Part shown: positions 43,072-51,610 of the stretch, piece by piece
Position numbering within the stretch: position 1 is the first letter of the stretch
How the letters are laid out: each line of letters begins with the position of its first letter
Source of the DNA: DATJGR01 sp963787045
GTDB taxonomy: Bacteria > Pseudomonadota > Gammaproteobacteria > Pseudomonadales > Azotimanducaceae
Assembly: GCA_963787045.1 (NCBI GenBank)
Contig: CAWBBR010000010.1
Location: 62,001-126,000 of the forward strand
Direction: 5' to 3'
DNA length: 64,000 nt
Translations under genes and position numbers: made by a program
Notes under the pieces: model-generated
Told to the model about the DNA's origin: nothing
What the model saw: only the letters and a program-made list of their open reading frames with translations
The model's database searches: none

Positions 43072-44890
43072 TCAGCGTCGTGCGGCTGCGCCCGCCAGCG
43101 GATGCACGACGCCGACCGCATCACCGCCCGTGAGCTGAATCTGCGCGTACTCGCGGTAGAGCGCGCTCGTGCTGAGCAATTGTTCGTGCGAGCCTTCCGC
43201 GACCACTGCGCCGCCGTCGAGAACGACGATGCGATCGGCTTCGATCACTGTCGACAGGCGATGCGCGATGATCAACACCGTGGTGCGGCCGCGCAGCGTA
43301 CGAACGGTTGCGCGGATCGCCTCTTCGCTCTGCGCATCGAGCGCGCTTGTGGCTTCATCGAGCAGCAACAATCGCGGCTGCTTGAGCAGCGCACGCGCAA
43401 TCGCGAGCCGCTGCCGTTGCCCGCCCGACAGACCCACCCCGCCTTCGCCGATGCGGGTCGCGACACCGTCGGGGAATCCGTCGACGAACGTGAGCGCACC
43501 GGCCGCAGCGAGTGCTTCCCTCAACCGCCGCGATGTCGGCGTCTGGCGCGCCGTAACGCAGGTTGTCGAGCACACTGCCGGCGAACAGCACAGGATCCTG
43601 CGGCACGAATCCGATCTGGCGTCGCACGTCGCCCAGCGCACAGCGCCGCAGATCGACACCATCGATGAGGATGCGGCCGCCGGTAGGATCGTAGAAACGT
43701 TGTGCCAGATCGAACAGCGTCGTCTTGCCGGCCCCCGAGGGTCCCACCAATGCGACGGTGGCGCCTGCGTCGACCCGGAACGAGACCTGCTTCAGCACCA
43801 TGACGGACGGCCGCGTCGGATAGGCGAATTCGACGCCTTCGAATTCGAACGCGGCCGGTGCGTGCGACTCGAGCGGTATCGGATCGGCCGGATCGGTCAA
43901 CGGACTGGTCGCGGACAACAACTCGACCAACCGCTCCGTCGCGCCGGCCGCGCGCTGCAGATCGCTGACGACCTCGCTGATGGAGCCGACCGAGCCGGCC
44001 ACGATGAAGGCATAGAAGATGAACGCCGCCAGCTCGCCCGCCGACGTGCGGCCGGCGATGACGTCCTGACCGCCGATCCACAACATCGTCGCGATGGCGG
44101 TGAGCACCAGCAGCATCACCAACGCCACCAGCCAGGCGCGTTGTCGGATTCGACTGACAGCCACCTTGAACGCGCTTTCGACGTGCGCGCCGAACGTCTG
44201 GATGTCGAGCGCCTCGTGGTTGAACGCCTGCACCACCTTGATGTGCCGGAACGACTCGCCGACGTAGCTGCCCACGCGCGCCAGTTCGTCCTGGCTGGAG
44301 CGCGACAGCGAACGCACCCGCCGACCGAACAACACGATCGGTGCGACCACGACCGGTGCGCTGGCGAGCACGACCAGCGACAGCTTCGGGTTGCTCGCCA
44401 CCAGCAGCACTACGCCGCCGACGAACATCAGCAGGTTGCGCAGCGCGATCGATACGGACGATCCGATCACGGTTTGCAGCAGCGTCGTGTCGGTGGTCAC
44501 GCGCGACTGGATCTCGGTCGGCAGGTTCTCCTCGAAGAAGCCGGGGTGCAGATGCACGAGGTGGTCGAACACCGCGCGGCGCAGATCCGCGCTGACCCGC
44601 TCGCCCACCCACGAGACGAGGTAGAACCGCGCGTACGTGCCCAGCGTCAGCAGCGTCACCAGCAGTGCGAATACTTCGAGCGAATGCTCCAGCATTCCGG
44701 GCGCGCCACTGGTGAAGCCGGCGTCGATCACCATCCGCACGCCCTGCCCGATCGACAGCGTGACCGACGCGGTGACGACGAGCGCGAGCGATGCTCCGGC
44801 GACATACCACCGGTACGGCGCGAGATATTTCATCGCGGCGGTGAGATTGCCGAGTTTGCGGCTCGATTGACGATCGCCGATGGAATCCAT
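43072..44890 (-). CDS. MsbA-like ABC exporter (fused permease and ATPase), frameshifted
   Basis: The ATG at 44890 starts a type IV ABC exporter: about six membrane helices (residues 25-300) then the ATPase domain, VALVGPSGAGKTTLFDLAQR (Walker A) and GFVPQDPVLFAG (Q-loop). The frame breaks at about 43520 after DADIAAV; the second frame resumes REALAAAGALTFVDGFPDG and holds VGLSGGQRQRLAIARALL (signature), LLLLDEATSALDAQSE (Walker B) and IIAHRLSTV (H-loop), ending at 43072. Removing one G restores a protein of about 605 residues. Homodimeric exporters of this kind move lipids, lipid A or drugs across the inner membrane. Neighbours do not reveal the substrate. Confidence 0.88.
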
Positions 44891-45050
44891 GCCGACACAG
44901 GTTCGAACGAAGCCGCATTATGGGTCGGCCACGCGCCATGCGGTAGCGGGCGACCGTCTCCGACCTTTCGCACCGATTGCATTGGCGTTGCCCAACTGCT
45001 GAACTGCGCGCAAATGCTTGCGAGACGAATCGAACCGAAGGAGCACACCG

Positions 45051-45710
45051 ATGGCGCTCGAGCGCATCGAAATCACGACCGGTAATGCGCCCAACGCCGC
45101 GGTGATCTGGCTGCACGGGCTCGGCGCCGACGGACACGATTTCGAACCGATCGTGCCGGAGTTACCGCTTCCACCGAACGCCTCTGTGCGTTTCGTGTTC
45201 CCGCACGCGCCGATCCGCGCGGTCACGATCAACGGCGGCGCAGAGATGCGTGCGTGGTACGACATCGACATGCGCGCGCCGCTCGCGGGTGAAGCGGACA
45301 TCCGCGAGTCGGCCGCTGCGGTTGCGGAGCTGGTCGAGGAACAGCGCGCACTCGGCATCGACAGTAAGCGCATCGTGCTCGCCGGATTTTCGCAAGGCGG
45401 CGTCATCGCGCTGCAGCTCGGTCTGCGTTACTCGGAGCCACTCGCCGGCATCATGGCGTTGTCGACTTATCTGCACGATCCCGAACACGTCGTCGACGGA
45501 ATCTCGCTCGCCAATGCCGGCATTCCGATTTTCATGGCGCACGGCCTGATGGATCCGATGATCCCGATCACCCGCGCGATCACGTCGCGCGAAGCATTGC
45601 GGGCGCTCGACTACCCGATCGAGTGGCACGAGTACGCGATGGGCCATTCGGTGTGTCTCGAAGAAATCAAAGACATCGGCCGCTGGTTGACCGCCCGAGT
45701 AGCACGCTGA
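45051..45710 (+). CDS. Alpha/beta hydrolase, carboxylesterase/phospholipase family
   Basis: 219 residues from the ATG at 45051, with AAGGAG eight bases upstream. Motifs of the bacterial carboxylesterase II/acyl-protein-thioesterase family: WLHGLGADGHDF, FVFPHAP, the nucleophile GFSQGG (Ser near 117) and AHGLMDPMIP with catalytic Asp, then GHSVCLEEI with His. It hydrolyses short acyl esters or thioesters in the cytoplasm. It is divergent from the MsbA-like exporter with a 160-bp gap and followed by a DUF1295 gene. Confidence 0.9.
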   Translation: MALERIEITTGNAPNAAVIWLHGLGADGHDFEPIVPELPLPPNASVRFVFPHAPIRAVTINGGAEMRAWYDIDMRAPLAGEADIRESAAAVAELVEEQRALGIDSKRIVLAGFSQGGVIALQLGLRYSEPLAGIMALSTYLHDPEHVVDGISLANAGIPIFMAHGLMDPMIPITRAITSREALRALDYPIEWHEYAMGHSVCLEEIKDIGRWLTARVAR

Positions 45711-45770
45711 GGCGTATCGCTCGCGCACCGCGCGTGTGCACGACATGATCGTTCCGTTGGGGAGACCGTC

Positions 45771-46562
45771 ATGGGGACTCTGGAGCTCTACGGCTACGCG
45801 GCTGCCGCCGTGCTGACGACCGTTACGCTGCTGTGGACGGTCAGCGTCGCGATCCGCGATGCGAGCATCATCGATGCATTCTGGGGACCGTTGTTCGTGG
45901 CGATGGCGTGGGTTTTGCTCGCGGCAAACCTGCACTCGGTCGGCGTCAAACACCTGCTGATAGTCTTCCTGGTTACCGCCTGGGGTCTGCGCCTGGCGTT
46001 TCACCTCGCGGCGCGCAATTTCGGCAACGGCGAAGACGTGCGCTACAAGCTGTGGCGCGTTCACGGCGGCGATCTCTGGTGGTTGAAGACGTTCTATCGC
46101 GTCTATTTGTTGCAGGGTGCAATCGCATTGGTGGTGGCCACGCCGATCGTCGCGGCATTTCGCGTGACCGAAGCACCATTTCCGATCAACTGGATCGGCC
46201 TGCCGATCTGGCTGGCGGGATTCGCGATCGAAGCCACCGCCGACGTGCAACTCACGCGCTTTCGCAGTCGACCGGAGAGCCAGGGCGAGGTGATGCACGA
46301 CGGACTCTGGTCCTACACCCGACATCCGAACTATTTTGGCGACGCGCTGCAGTGGTGGGGACTCGGAATCCTCGCGTTCAGCGGCGTGACGTGGTGGTCA
46401 GTGGTCGGACCGCTGGCGATGACGCTGGTGTTCCTGAATGTCTCCAACGAAGTCATTGAGCGGGGGTTGGTGAAGCGTCGTCCCGGTTACGCCGAGTACG
46501 TCGCACGTACCAACGCCTTCTTTCCGGGTCGTCCTGCCGTAGCTGACGACACAACCCGGTAG
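45771..46562 (+). CDS. DUF1295 membrane protein, steroid 5-alpha-reductase-like
   Basis: 263 residues, about six membrane helices. The C-terminal signature GLWSYTRHPNYFGDALQWWG is shared with steroid 5-alpha-reductase and isoprenylcysteine methyltransferase folds and binds NADPH or SAM; the N-terminal part (DASIIDAFWGPLFVAMAWVL) is DUF1295. Such proteins are often annotated as putative steroid reductases but few have been tested. A GGGGAG leader precedes the ATG. It may act on a membrane lipid or sterol-like compound; this is inferred. Confidence 0.85.
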   Translation: MGTLELYGYAAAAVLTTVTLLWTVSVAIRDASIIDAFWGPLFVAMAWVLLAANLHSVGVKHLLIVFLVTAWGLRLAFHLAARNFGNGEDVRYKLWRVHGGDLWWLKTFYRVYLLQGAIALVVATPIVAAFRVTEAPFPINWIGLPIWLAGFAIEATADVQLTRFRSRPESQGEVMHDGLWSYTRHPNYFGDALQWWGLGILAFSGVTWWSVVGPLAMTLVFLNVSNEVIERGLVKRRPGYAEYVARTNAFFPGRPAVADDTTR

Positions 46563-46621
46563 TCGCGTACAATGGCGCGCACACGCGTCGCGCCACCGAC
46601 GACCGTTTCCGCGAGGAACGA

Positions 46622-47224
46622 ATGGAATCCGGAATGGACAACAGCGTACTTCCCGACAATCCGGATCTGGCCTGGGATCTCGGTGAAGGCATCGATCGCG
46701 AGCGCGCAATCGATTTCATCATGCAGTTCGAGACGACGCTGTGCGTGTACTCCGCTTCCGTCGAGAAGCTCTACAGCACGTACAACATCTATTTTCCGCG
46801 GGAGTATCACCGCAAGATGGTGATCCTGCCGGACCCCGCGGCATTCCACGACACGTTCAGCGGCGTCGTCACCGAAGCGGTGCAGATGACCGGCCTCTAC
46901 ATCATTCCCGGCGAGCTGATCAGCGAGCAGGGTTTGTATCTCGCCAACGTAAAGAAGGATCGCAGCCTCGGCGACCGCCGCATTCCGTTCGAGGAAGGCA
47001 TGCGGGCGTTGATGCGCAACCGCCCCGCCGACGATCCGTTTCTGCCGGTACTCGCGAAAGGTGACCTGCGCGGCTTCGAGGAGTCGTGGCCGGTGTTGCA
47101 CCTGCACCGCGTGAAGCTCAGCGAACTCGCCGAGCGCTCCGAACTCGACCGCACCAACATCCGCAACGCGGTCGTCGAAAAGCTCGAAAGCCTGTTCGTC
47201 ATTCAGCGAAAAAACGCTTCGTAG
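46622..47224 (+). CDS. Hypothetical protein
   Basis: 200 residues, no signal peptide or membrane helix, acidic. I recognise no family. The N-terminal half is helical (ERAIDFIMQFETTLCVYSAS); the C-terminal half (FEESWPVLHLHRVKLSELAE, then RSELDRTNIRNAVVEKLES) resembles a winged-helix-like arrangement but is not diagnostic. GAGGAACGA precedes the ATG; TACAAT at about 46568 could be a -10 element. The next gene, encoding a membrane protein, begins on the last base of this stop codon, so the two are coupled and may work together. Confidence 0.65.
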   Translation: MESGMDNSVLPDNPDLAWDLGEGIDRERAIDFIMQFETTLCVYSASVEKLYSTYNIYFPREYHRKMVILPDPAAFHDTFSGVVTEAVQMTGLYIIPGELISEQGLYLANVKKDRSLGDRRIPFEEGMRALMRNRPADDPFLPVLAKGDLRGFEESWPVLHLHRVKLSELAERSELDRTNIRNAVVEKLESLFVIQRKNAS

Positions 47225-48069
47225 TGGCGATCTCGGCGCGGGGGTTCGGCACCGCTGCAGGTACGGCGCTGCTGCTTTGCGCGCTCGGACTGTCCTGGTG
47301 GGGCGCGCTCGACGCAGCCGCATCGGAGCGGACGCATGCCGCGTTGAAGCGCGCGCTGGTCACTTTCGCGCTGACCCGCACGCTGAACGGCGTCATCTCG
47401 GTGGCACAAGGCACACAACTCGCATTCGAACCGGCCGGCGTCGGTGTGGTGATCTCAGCCGGTGAGATCCTCGATCCGCTGAACGACCTGGTCGAACAGT
47501 TCTCGTGGTTGACGCTGCTCGCCGCGACGTCGCTAGGCGTGCAGATCATGCTCGGCGAAATGTTCGCGACGACCGCGGTGAACGTGGTGTTGTCGGTGGT
47601 GGTGCTACTGGGCATCGCTGCATTGTGGTGGCCGCGCGAACGGCTCGGAGCCTCGCGGTCGGCCGTGCTGCGGCTCACCGCGACACTGCTGTTCGTGCGC
47701 TTCGCCATCGTCGTTGCGACGCTCGGCACGGCATTCGTGAACGAACACTTCCTGACGCAACGTGAAGAGGCGGCGGTCGACTTCCTGTCGCAAACGCGCA
47801 CGAAGATCGAATCGACCACCGACGGCGCGCCGATACCGAGCACTTCGACCGATTCGGTGCTGGAACGCCTGAACAAGTTCATCGACGACCAGAAGCAGGC
47901 TCTCGACATCGAAAACCGGCTGACCCGCCTGCGCCTCGACGTCGAAGCGGCGGTGGAACAGGTGGTCAATCTGATCGTCGTCTACGTGATCGAGACGCTG
48001 ATCCTGCCCCTCGGTTTCCTCGTTGTGGCCTGGGGTCTGGTCAAACAGACCTGGCGCCGGCTGACCTGA
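47224..48069 (+). CDS. Hypothetical membrane protein
   Basis: 281 residues from the GTG at 47224, which shares a base with the preceding TAG. A signal-anchor (TAAGTALLLCALGLSWWGAL) is followed by a periplasmic segment, membrane helices near residues 100-160, an extended soluble region with a coiled coil (LERLNKFIDDQKQALDIENR), and a final helix (VVYVIETLILPLGFLVVAWG). I recognise no family. The layout suggests an inner-membrane protein with a large periplasmic or cytoplasmic domain. Translational coupling to the upstream hypothetical gene is the main functional clue. Confidence 0.7.
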   Translation: MAISARGFGTAAGTALLLCALGLSWWGALDAAASERTHAALKRALVTFALTRTLNGVISVAQGTQLAFEPAGVGVVISAGEILDPLNDLVEQFSWLTLLAATSLGVQIMLGEMFATTAVNVVLSVVVLLGIAALWWPRERLGASRSAVLRLTATLLFVRFAIVVATLGTAFVNEHFLTQREEAAVDFLSQTRTKIESTTDGAPIPSTSTDSVLERLNKFIDDQKQALDIENRLTRLRLDVEAAVEQVVNLIVVYVIETLILPLGFLVVAWGLVKQTWRRLT

Positions 48070-48145
48070 TCGGCCAGCCGCCCTGCTCCTTTCGGCCACC
48101 TGCCCGAGTGGCTAAGATACGCAGTTTTCTTGCGGGCCAACGGCC

Positions 48146-49099
48146 GTGAAACACAAAGTCTTCATCGATGGTCAGGCCGGTACGACCGGTCTCGAAATGG
48201 CTGCGCGGCTGAGAGCGCGGCGCGACATCGATCTGCTCGAAATCGACGACGAGCAACGCAAGAATCCGGAGCGCCGCAAAGCGTTACTGAACGACGCCGA
48301 CATCGTCGTGTTGTGCCTGCCCGATGCCGCCTCTAAGGAGGCGGTCGCCCTGCTCGGCGACGGTGACGCCCGCGTGCTCGACGCGAGTTCCGCACATCGC
48401 GTTGCCCCGGGCTGGGTGTATGGACTGCCCGAACTGACCCGGTCGCAGCGCGACGCCATTCGAAGCGCGCGGCGCGTATCGGTGCCGGGCTGTTATCCGA
48501 CCGGATTCGTCCTCAGCGTGCGTCCGCTCGTCGACGCCGGCGTTCTGTCTGCGGCGCAGCCGCTCTCGGTCCACGCGGTCTCGGGTTACTCCGGCGGCGG
48601 CCGGCCGATGATCGAGCGCTATCGCGAGGCCGAAGCGGTCGGCATTGCGGGCGTGCGCCCGCCGATGACGTATGGTCTGACGCTGCAACACAAGCACGTC
48701 GCGGAAATGCACTGCTACTCGGGCAGCCGCACGCGGCCGCTGTTCACACCGATCGTCGGCCACTACTACAAAGGCATGCTCGTGCACGTGCCGCTCTCGA
48801 ACGAATGGCTGAACGGCGCGAGCCCGTCGGACGTTCAGGCGCTGTTGAGCGAACGCTATGCCGGCGAGCCGTGCGTGAACGTTCTGCCGCTGGGTGCGGA
48901 AGCCGCACTCGACGGCGGTTTCTTGTCGCCGATTGCGGCGAACGACACGAACCGCATCGATCTGATGGTGTTCGGCAACGACACACACACGCTGCTCGTG
49001 AGTCGCTACGACAACCTCGGGAAAGGCGCGTCCGGCGCCGCTGTGCAATGCCTGAATCTGCTGCTCGGCGTGGACGAGCTGAACGGACTCACCGTATGA
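48146..49099 (+). CDS. argC: N-acetyl-gamma-glutamyl-phosphate reductase, type 2
   Basis: 317 residues from a GTG. The NADP-binding start KHKVFIDGQAGTTGLEMAAR, the catalytic cysteine in RVSVPGCYPTGFVLSVRPLV (Cys116) and the later AVSGYSGGGRPMIERYREAE match the type 2 ArgC family, which is shorter than type 1 and lacks part of its N-terminal domain. The enzyme makes N-acetylglutamate semialdehyde in arginine biosynthesis. It overlaps the aminotransferase gene (ATGA), which is not an ArgD, so co-expression with a different aminotransferase is notable. Confidence 0.9.
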   Translation: MKHKVFIDGQAGTTGLEMAARLRARRDIDLLEIDDEQRKNPERRKALLNDADIVVLCLPDAASKEAVALLGDGDARVLDASSAHRVAPGWVYGLPELTRSQRDAIRSARRVSVPGCYPTGFVLSVRPLVDAGVLSAAQPLSVHAVSGYSGGGRPMIERYREAEAVGIAGVRPPMTYGLTLQHKHVAEMHCYSGSRTRPLFTPIVGHYYKGMLVHVPLSNEWLNGASPSDVQALLSERYAGEPCVNVLPLGAEAALDGGFLSPIAANDTNRIDLMVFGNDTHTLLVSRYDNLGKGASGAAVQCLNLLLGVDELNGLTV

Positions 49100-50389
49100 C
49101 GGCGCTGGCGCAACGCACCACCGAACAACTGAAGGCGCGCGTGCGCGAACTCAACGCGCGGCTCGATCAGTTGAAAGCGGCCGGTCTCGCGCTCGACCTG
49201 ACGCGCGGCAAGCCGGCGGCGGACCAACTCGACCTGTCGAATGCACTCGACGGCATCCTGCGCGGAGATTACCGGCTGAAAGACGGCACCGATGCGCGCA
49301 ACTACGGCGGGTTGCTCGGCATTCCGGAGGCGCGCGCGCTCGGCGCGGCGCTGCTCGAGACGACTCCGGATCGCGTGATCGCCGGCGGCAACTCGAGCCT
49401 CAGCCTCATGCAATTCGTCGTCGATGCGGCGCTACGCGTCGGTCTGTGGGGCGCAGGGAGTGCGTGGCAACGCGAAGAGAACACGCCGATCCGGTTTCTG
49501 TGTCCCGTGCCCGGTTACGACCGGCATTTCGCGATCTGCGAATCGCTCGGCATCGAGATGATCAGCGTACCGATGACCGACGCCGGTCCCGACATGAATG
49601 CGGTGGAAGCGCGCGTGACGGCGGATCCGACCATCAAAGGCATCTGGTGCGTGCCGAAATACTCGAACCCGACCGGCTGCGTGTATTCGGACGCGGTAGT
49701 GGCCCGCATCGCGCAGCTGCCGACGCGCGCATCCGCGCATTTCCTCGTGATGTGGGACAACGCGTACGCGGTTCACGACCTCGAGCAGCCGAGCCCGAAA
49801 CTGGCGAGCCTTGCGCCATTGACGATCGCCGCGGGCACCGACGACAACGTCGTGCAGTTCACGTCGACGTCGAAGATCACGTTCGCGGGCGCCGGCGTCG
49901 CGTTTCTCGCCGGTTCACCGTCGGTCGTGAAAGCGCTCGAAAAACACATGGGCACCATGACGATCGGCCCCGACAAGATCAATCAGCTGCGGCACGTGCG
50001 TCTTCTGGAAGGTCGCGTCGCACAACACATGCAGCAGCACGCGGCGCTCATCCGCCCGAAATTCCAGGCGGTGCTCGAGCGGCTCGATCACTCGCTCGGC
50101 GAGTCTCGACATCGCGACGTGGACGCGTCCAAAAGGCGGCTACTTCATCTCGCTCGATACCCTGCCGGGCATCGCGCAACGCGTCGTCGCGCGGGCACGC
50201 GCGATCGGCGTCACGTTGACGCCGGCCGGCGCAACTTTTCCTTACGGAGCCGATCCGAACGACTCCAACATCCGCATCGCACCGACTTTTCCGCGTCTCG
50301 CCGACGTCGAAGCGGCCACCGATGTTTTCGTACTCTGCGTGGAACTCGAGAGCATCGAGCAGATACTCGCGCGGCGTCTCGCCTCATGA
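49096..50389 (+). CDS. Aspartate aminotransferase subgroup Ic (PF12897-type), frameshifted
   Basis: The first frame starts at the ATG 49096 and carries LALDLTRGKPAADQLDLSNA, NYGGLLGIPEARALGAALLE, the PLP-region VMWDNAYAVHDLEQPSPKLA and the PLP lysine in FTSTSKITFAGAGVAFLAGS. This matches the Corynebacterium-type subgroup Ic aspartate aminotransferases. The frame breaks near 50107 after SLGES; the second frame gives IATWTRPKGGYFISLDTLPG and the C-terminus with DSNIRIAPTFPRLADVEAAT ending at 50389. Removing one base at GAGTCTCGAC rejoins them (about 430 residues). It transaminates aspartate with 2-oxoglutarate. It overlaps argC upstream. Confidence 0.85.
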
Positions 50390-50405
50390 CCACCCGGAGC
50401 ACCCT

Positions 50406-51602
50406 TTGACGGATTCAGCCTGGACACTCGATCAATTTCCGGTACCACAGGTCGAGGACCGCGATCGCTTTCACGACTTCGCGTTGCCGCTGTCGATCAT
50501 GCACGCCATCGCCGATCTCGGTTTCGAGTACTGCACGCCGATACAGAGTGAAGTGCTGCCTTACAGCCTCGCCGACTACGACGTGACCGGTCAGGCCCAG
50601 ACGGGCACCGGCAAGACGGCGGCTTTCCTCGTGACGATCCTCGCGCGGCAGTGGGAACATCCGAAATCGCCGGCCAATCCACCCGGCACGCCGCGGGCAC
50701 TCGTGCTCGCACCGACGCGCGAACTCGCCATCCAGATCGAACAGGATGGACGCGACCTCGCGAAACACATGGACACCGTCGTGGTCAGCGTCGTCGGCGG
50801 CATGGACTTCAACAAACAACGCCTGCAGTTGACCGAAGGCCCGGTCGACATACTCGTCGCGACGCCGGGCCGACTGCTCGATTTCATCAACCGCCGCGTC
50901 ATCGATCTCAGCCGCGTGGAAGTGCTCGTGATCGACGAAGCCGATCGCATGCTCGACATGGGTTTCATTCCCGACGTGCGGCGCATCGTCTACAAGACGC
51001 CGCACAAGCGCGAACGACAGACGCTGTTCTTCAGCGCGACCTTCAACGATGACGTGATGCGACTGGCAACGTCGTGGACGCTCGATCCGGTGCACGTTGC
51101 GATCGAACCCGAAAACGTCGCGGTCGATTCGGTCGAACAGAAGTTCTGGCTCGTCGCAGCGGAAAACAAGGGCAAGCTGCTCGCCGAGATGGTGGAAGCG
51201 AAAGCGCTGTCGCGCGTGATGGTGTTCGCGAACCGGCGCGACTCGACGCGCAATCTGCACGAGTATCTGCGCAAGAAGAACGTGTCGTGCGAAATGCTGT
51301 CGGGCGAAGTGCCGCAGCGCAAACGCCTCACCACGCTCGATCGATTCAAACAGGGAAAGATCCGCGTGCTCGTCGCCACCGATGTCGCGGGCCGCGGCAT
51401 TCACGTCGACGACGTCAGCCACGTGATCAACTTCGATCTTCCGGAAGACCCGGAAGACTACGTGCATCGCATCGGCCGCACCGGCCGCGCCGGCGCAACC
51501 GGCATCTCGATCAGCTTCATCTCCGAAGACGACGCATTCAATCTGAGCGCAATCGAGGACTTCCTCGGTCACCCCGTTTCCTGCACCCAGCCCGAATTGT
51601 AG
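50406..51602 (+). CDS. DEAD-box ATP-dependent RNA helicase, RhlB-like
   Basis: 398 residues from the TTG at 50406, preceded by CGGAG seven bases upstream (upstream starts overlap the aminotransferase gene). Helicase motifs: CTPIQSEVLPY (Q), AQTGTGKTAAF (I), APTREL (Ia), TPGRL (Ib), VIDEADRMLDMGF (II), SATF (III), VMVFANRRD (IV), ATDVAGRGIHVDDVSHVINF (V) and HRIGRTGRAG (VI). The DEAD-box core with little C-terminal tail resembles RhlB/RhlE proteins acting in RNA turnover or ribosome assembly. It is followed 8 bp later by a hybrid sensor kinase. Confidence 0.92.
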   Translation: MTDSAWTLDQFPVPQVEDRDRFHDFALPLSIMHAIADLGFEYCTPIQSEVLPYSLADYDVTGQAQTGTGKTAAFLVTILARQWEHPKSPANPPGTPRALVLAPTRELAIQIEQDGRDLAKHMDTVVVSVVGGMDFNKQRLQLTEGPVDILVATPGRLLDFINRRVIDLSRVEVLVIDEADRMLDMGFIPDVRRIVYKTPHKRERQTLFFSATFNDDVMRLATSWTLDPVHVAIEPENVAVDSVEQKFWLVAAENKGKLLAEMVEAKALSRVMVFANRRDSTRNLHEYLRKKNVSCEMLSGEVPQRKRLTTLDRFKQGKIRVLVATDVAGRGIHVDDVSHVINFDLPEDPEDYVHRIGRTGRAGATGISISFISEDDAFNLSAIEDFLGHPVSCTQPEL

Positions 51603-51610
51603 AAAGTGTC

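Noticed and set aside
43169..45085. Plus-strand open frame of 638 codons opposite the ABC exporter
   Set aside because: Shadow frame produced by GC-rich codon use; the minus strand carries Walker A, signature and Walker B motifs.
48095..48120. tRNA-like stretch GCCCGAGTGGCTAAGAT
   Set aside because: It resembles a D-arm but no acceptor, anticodon or T-arm can be built around it.
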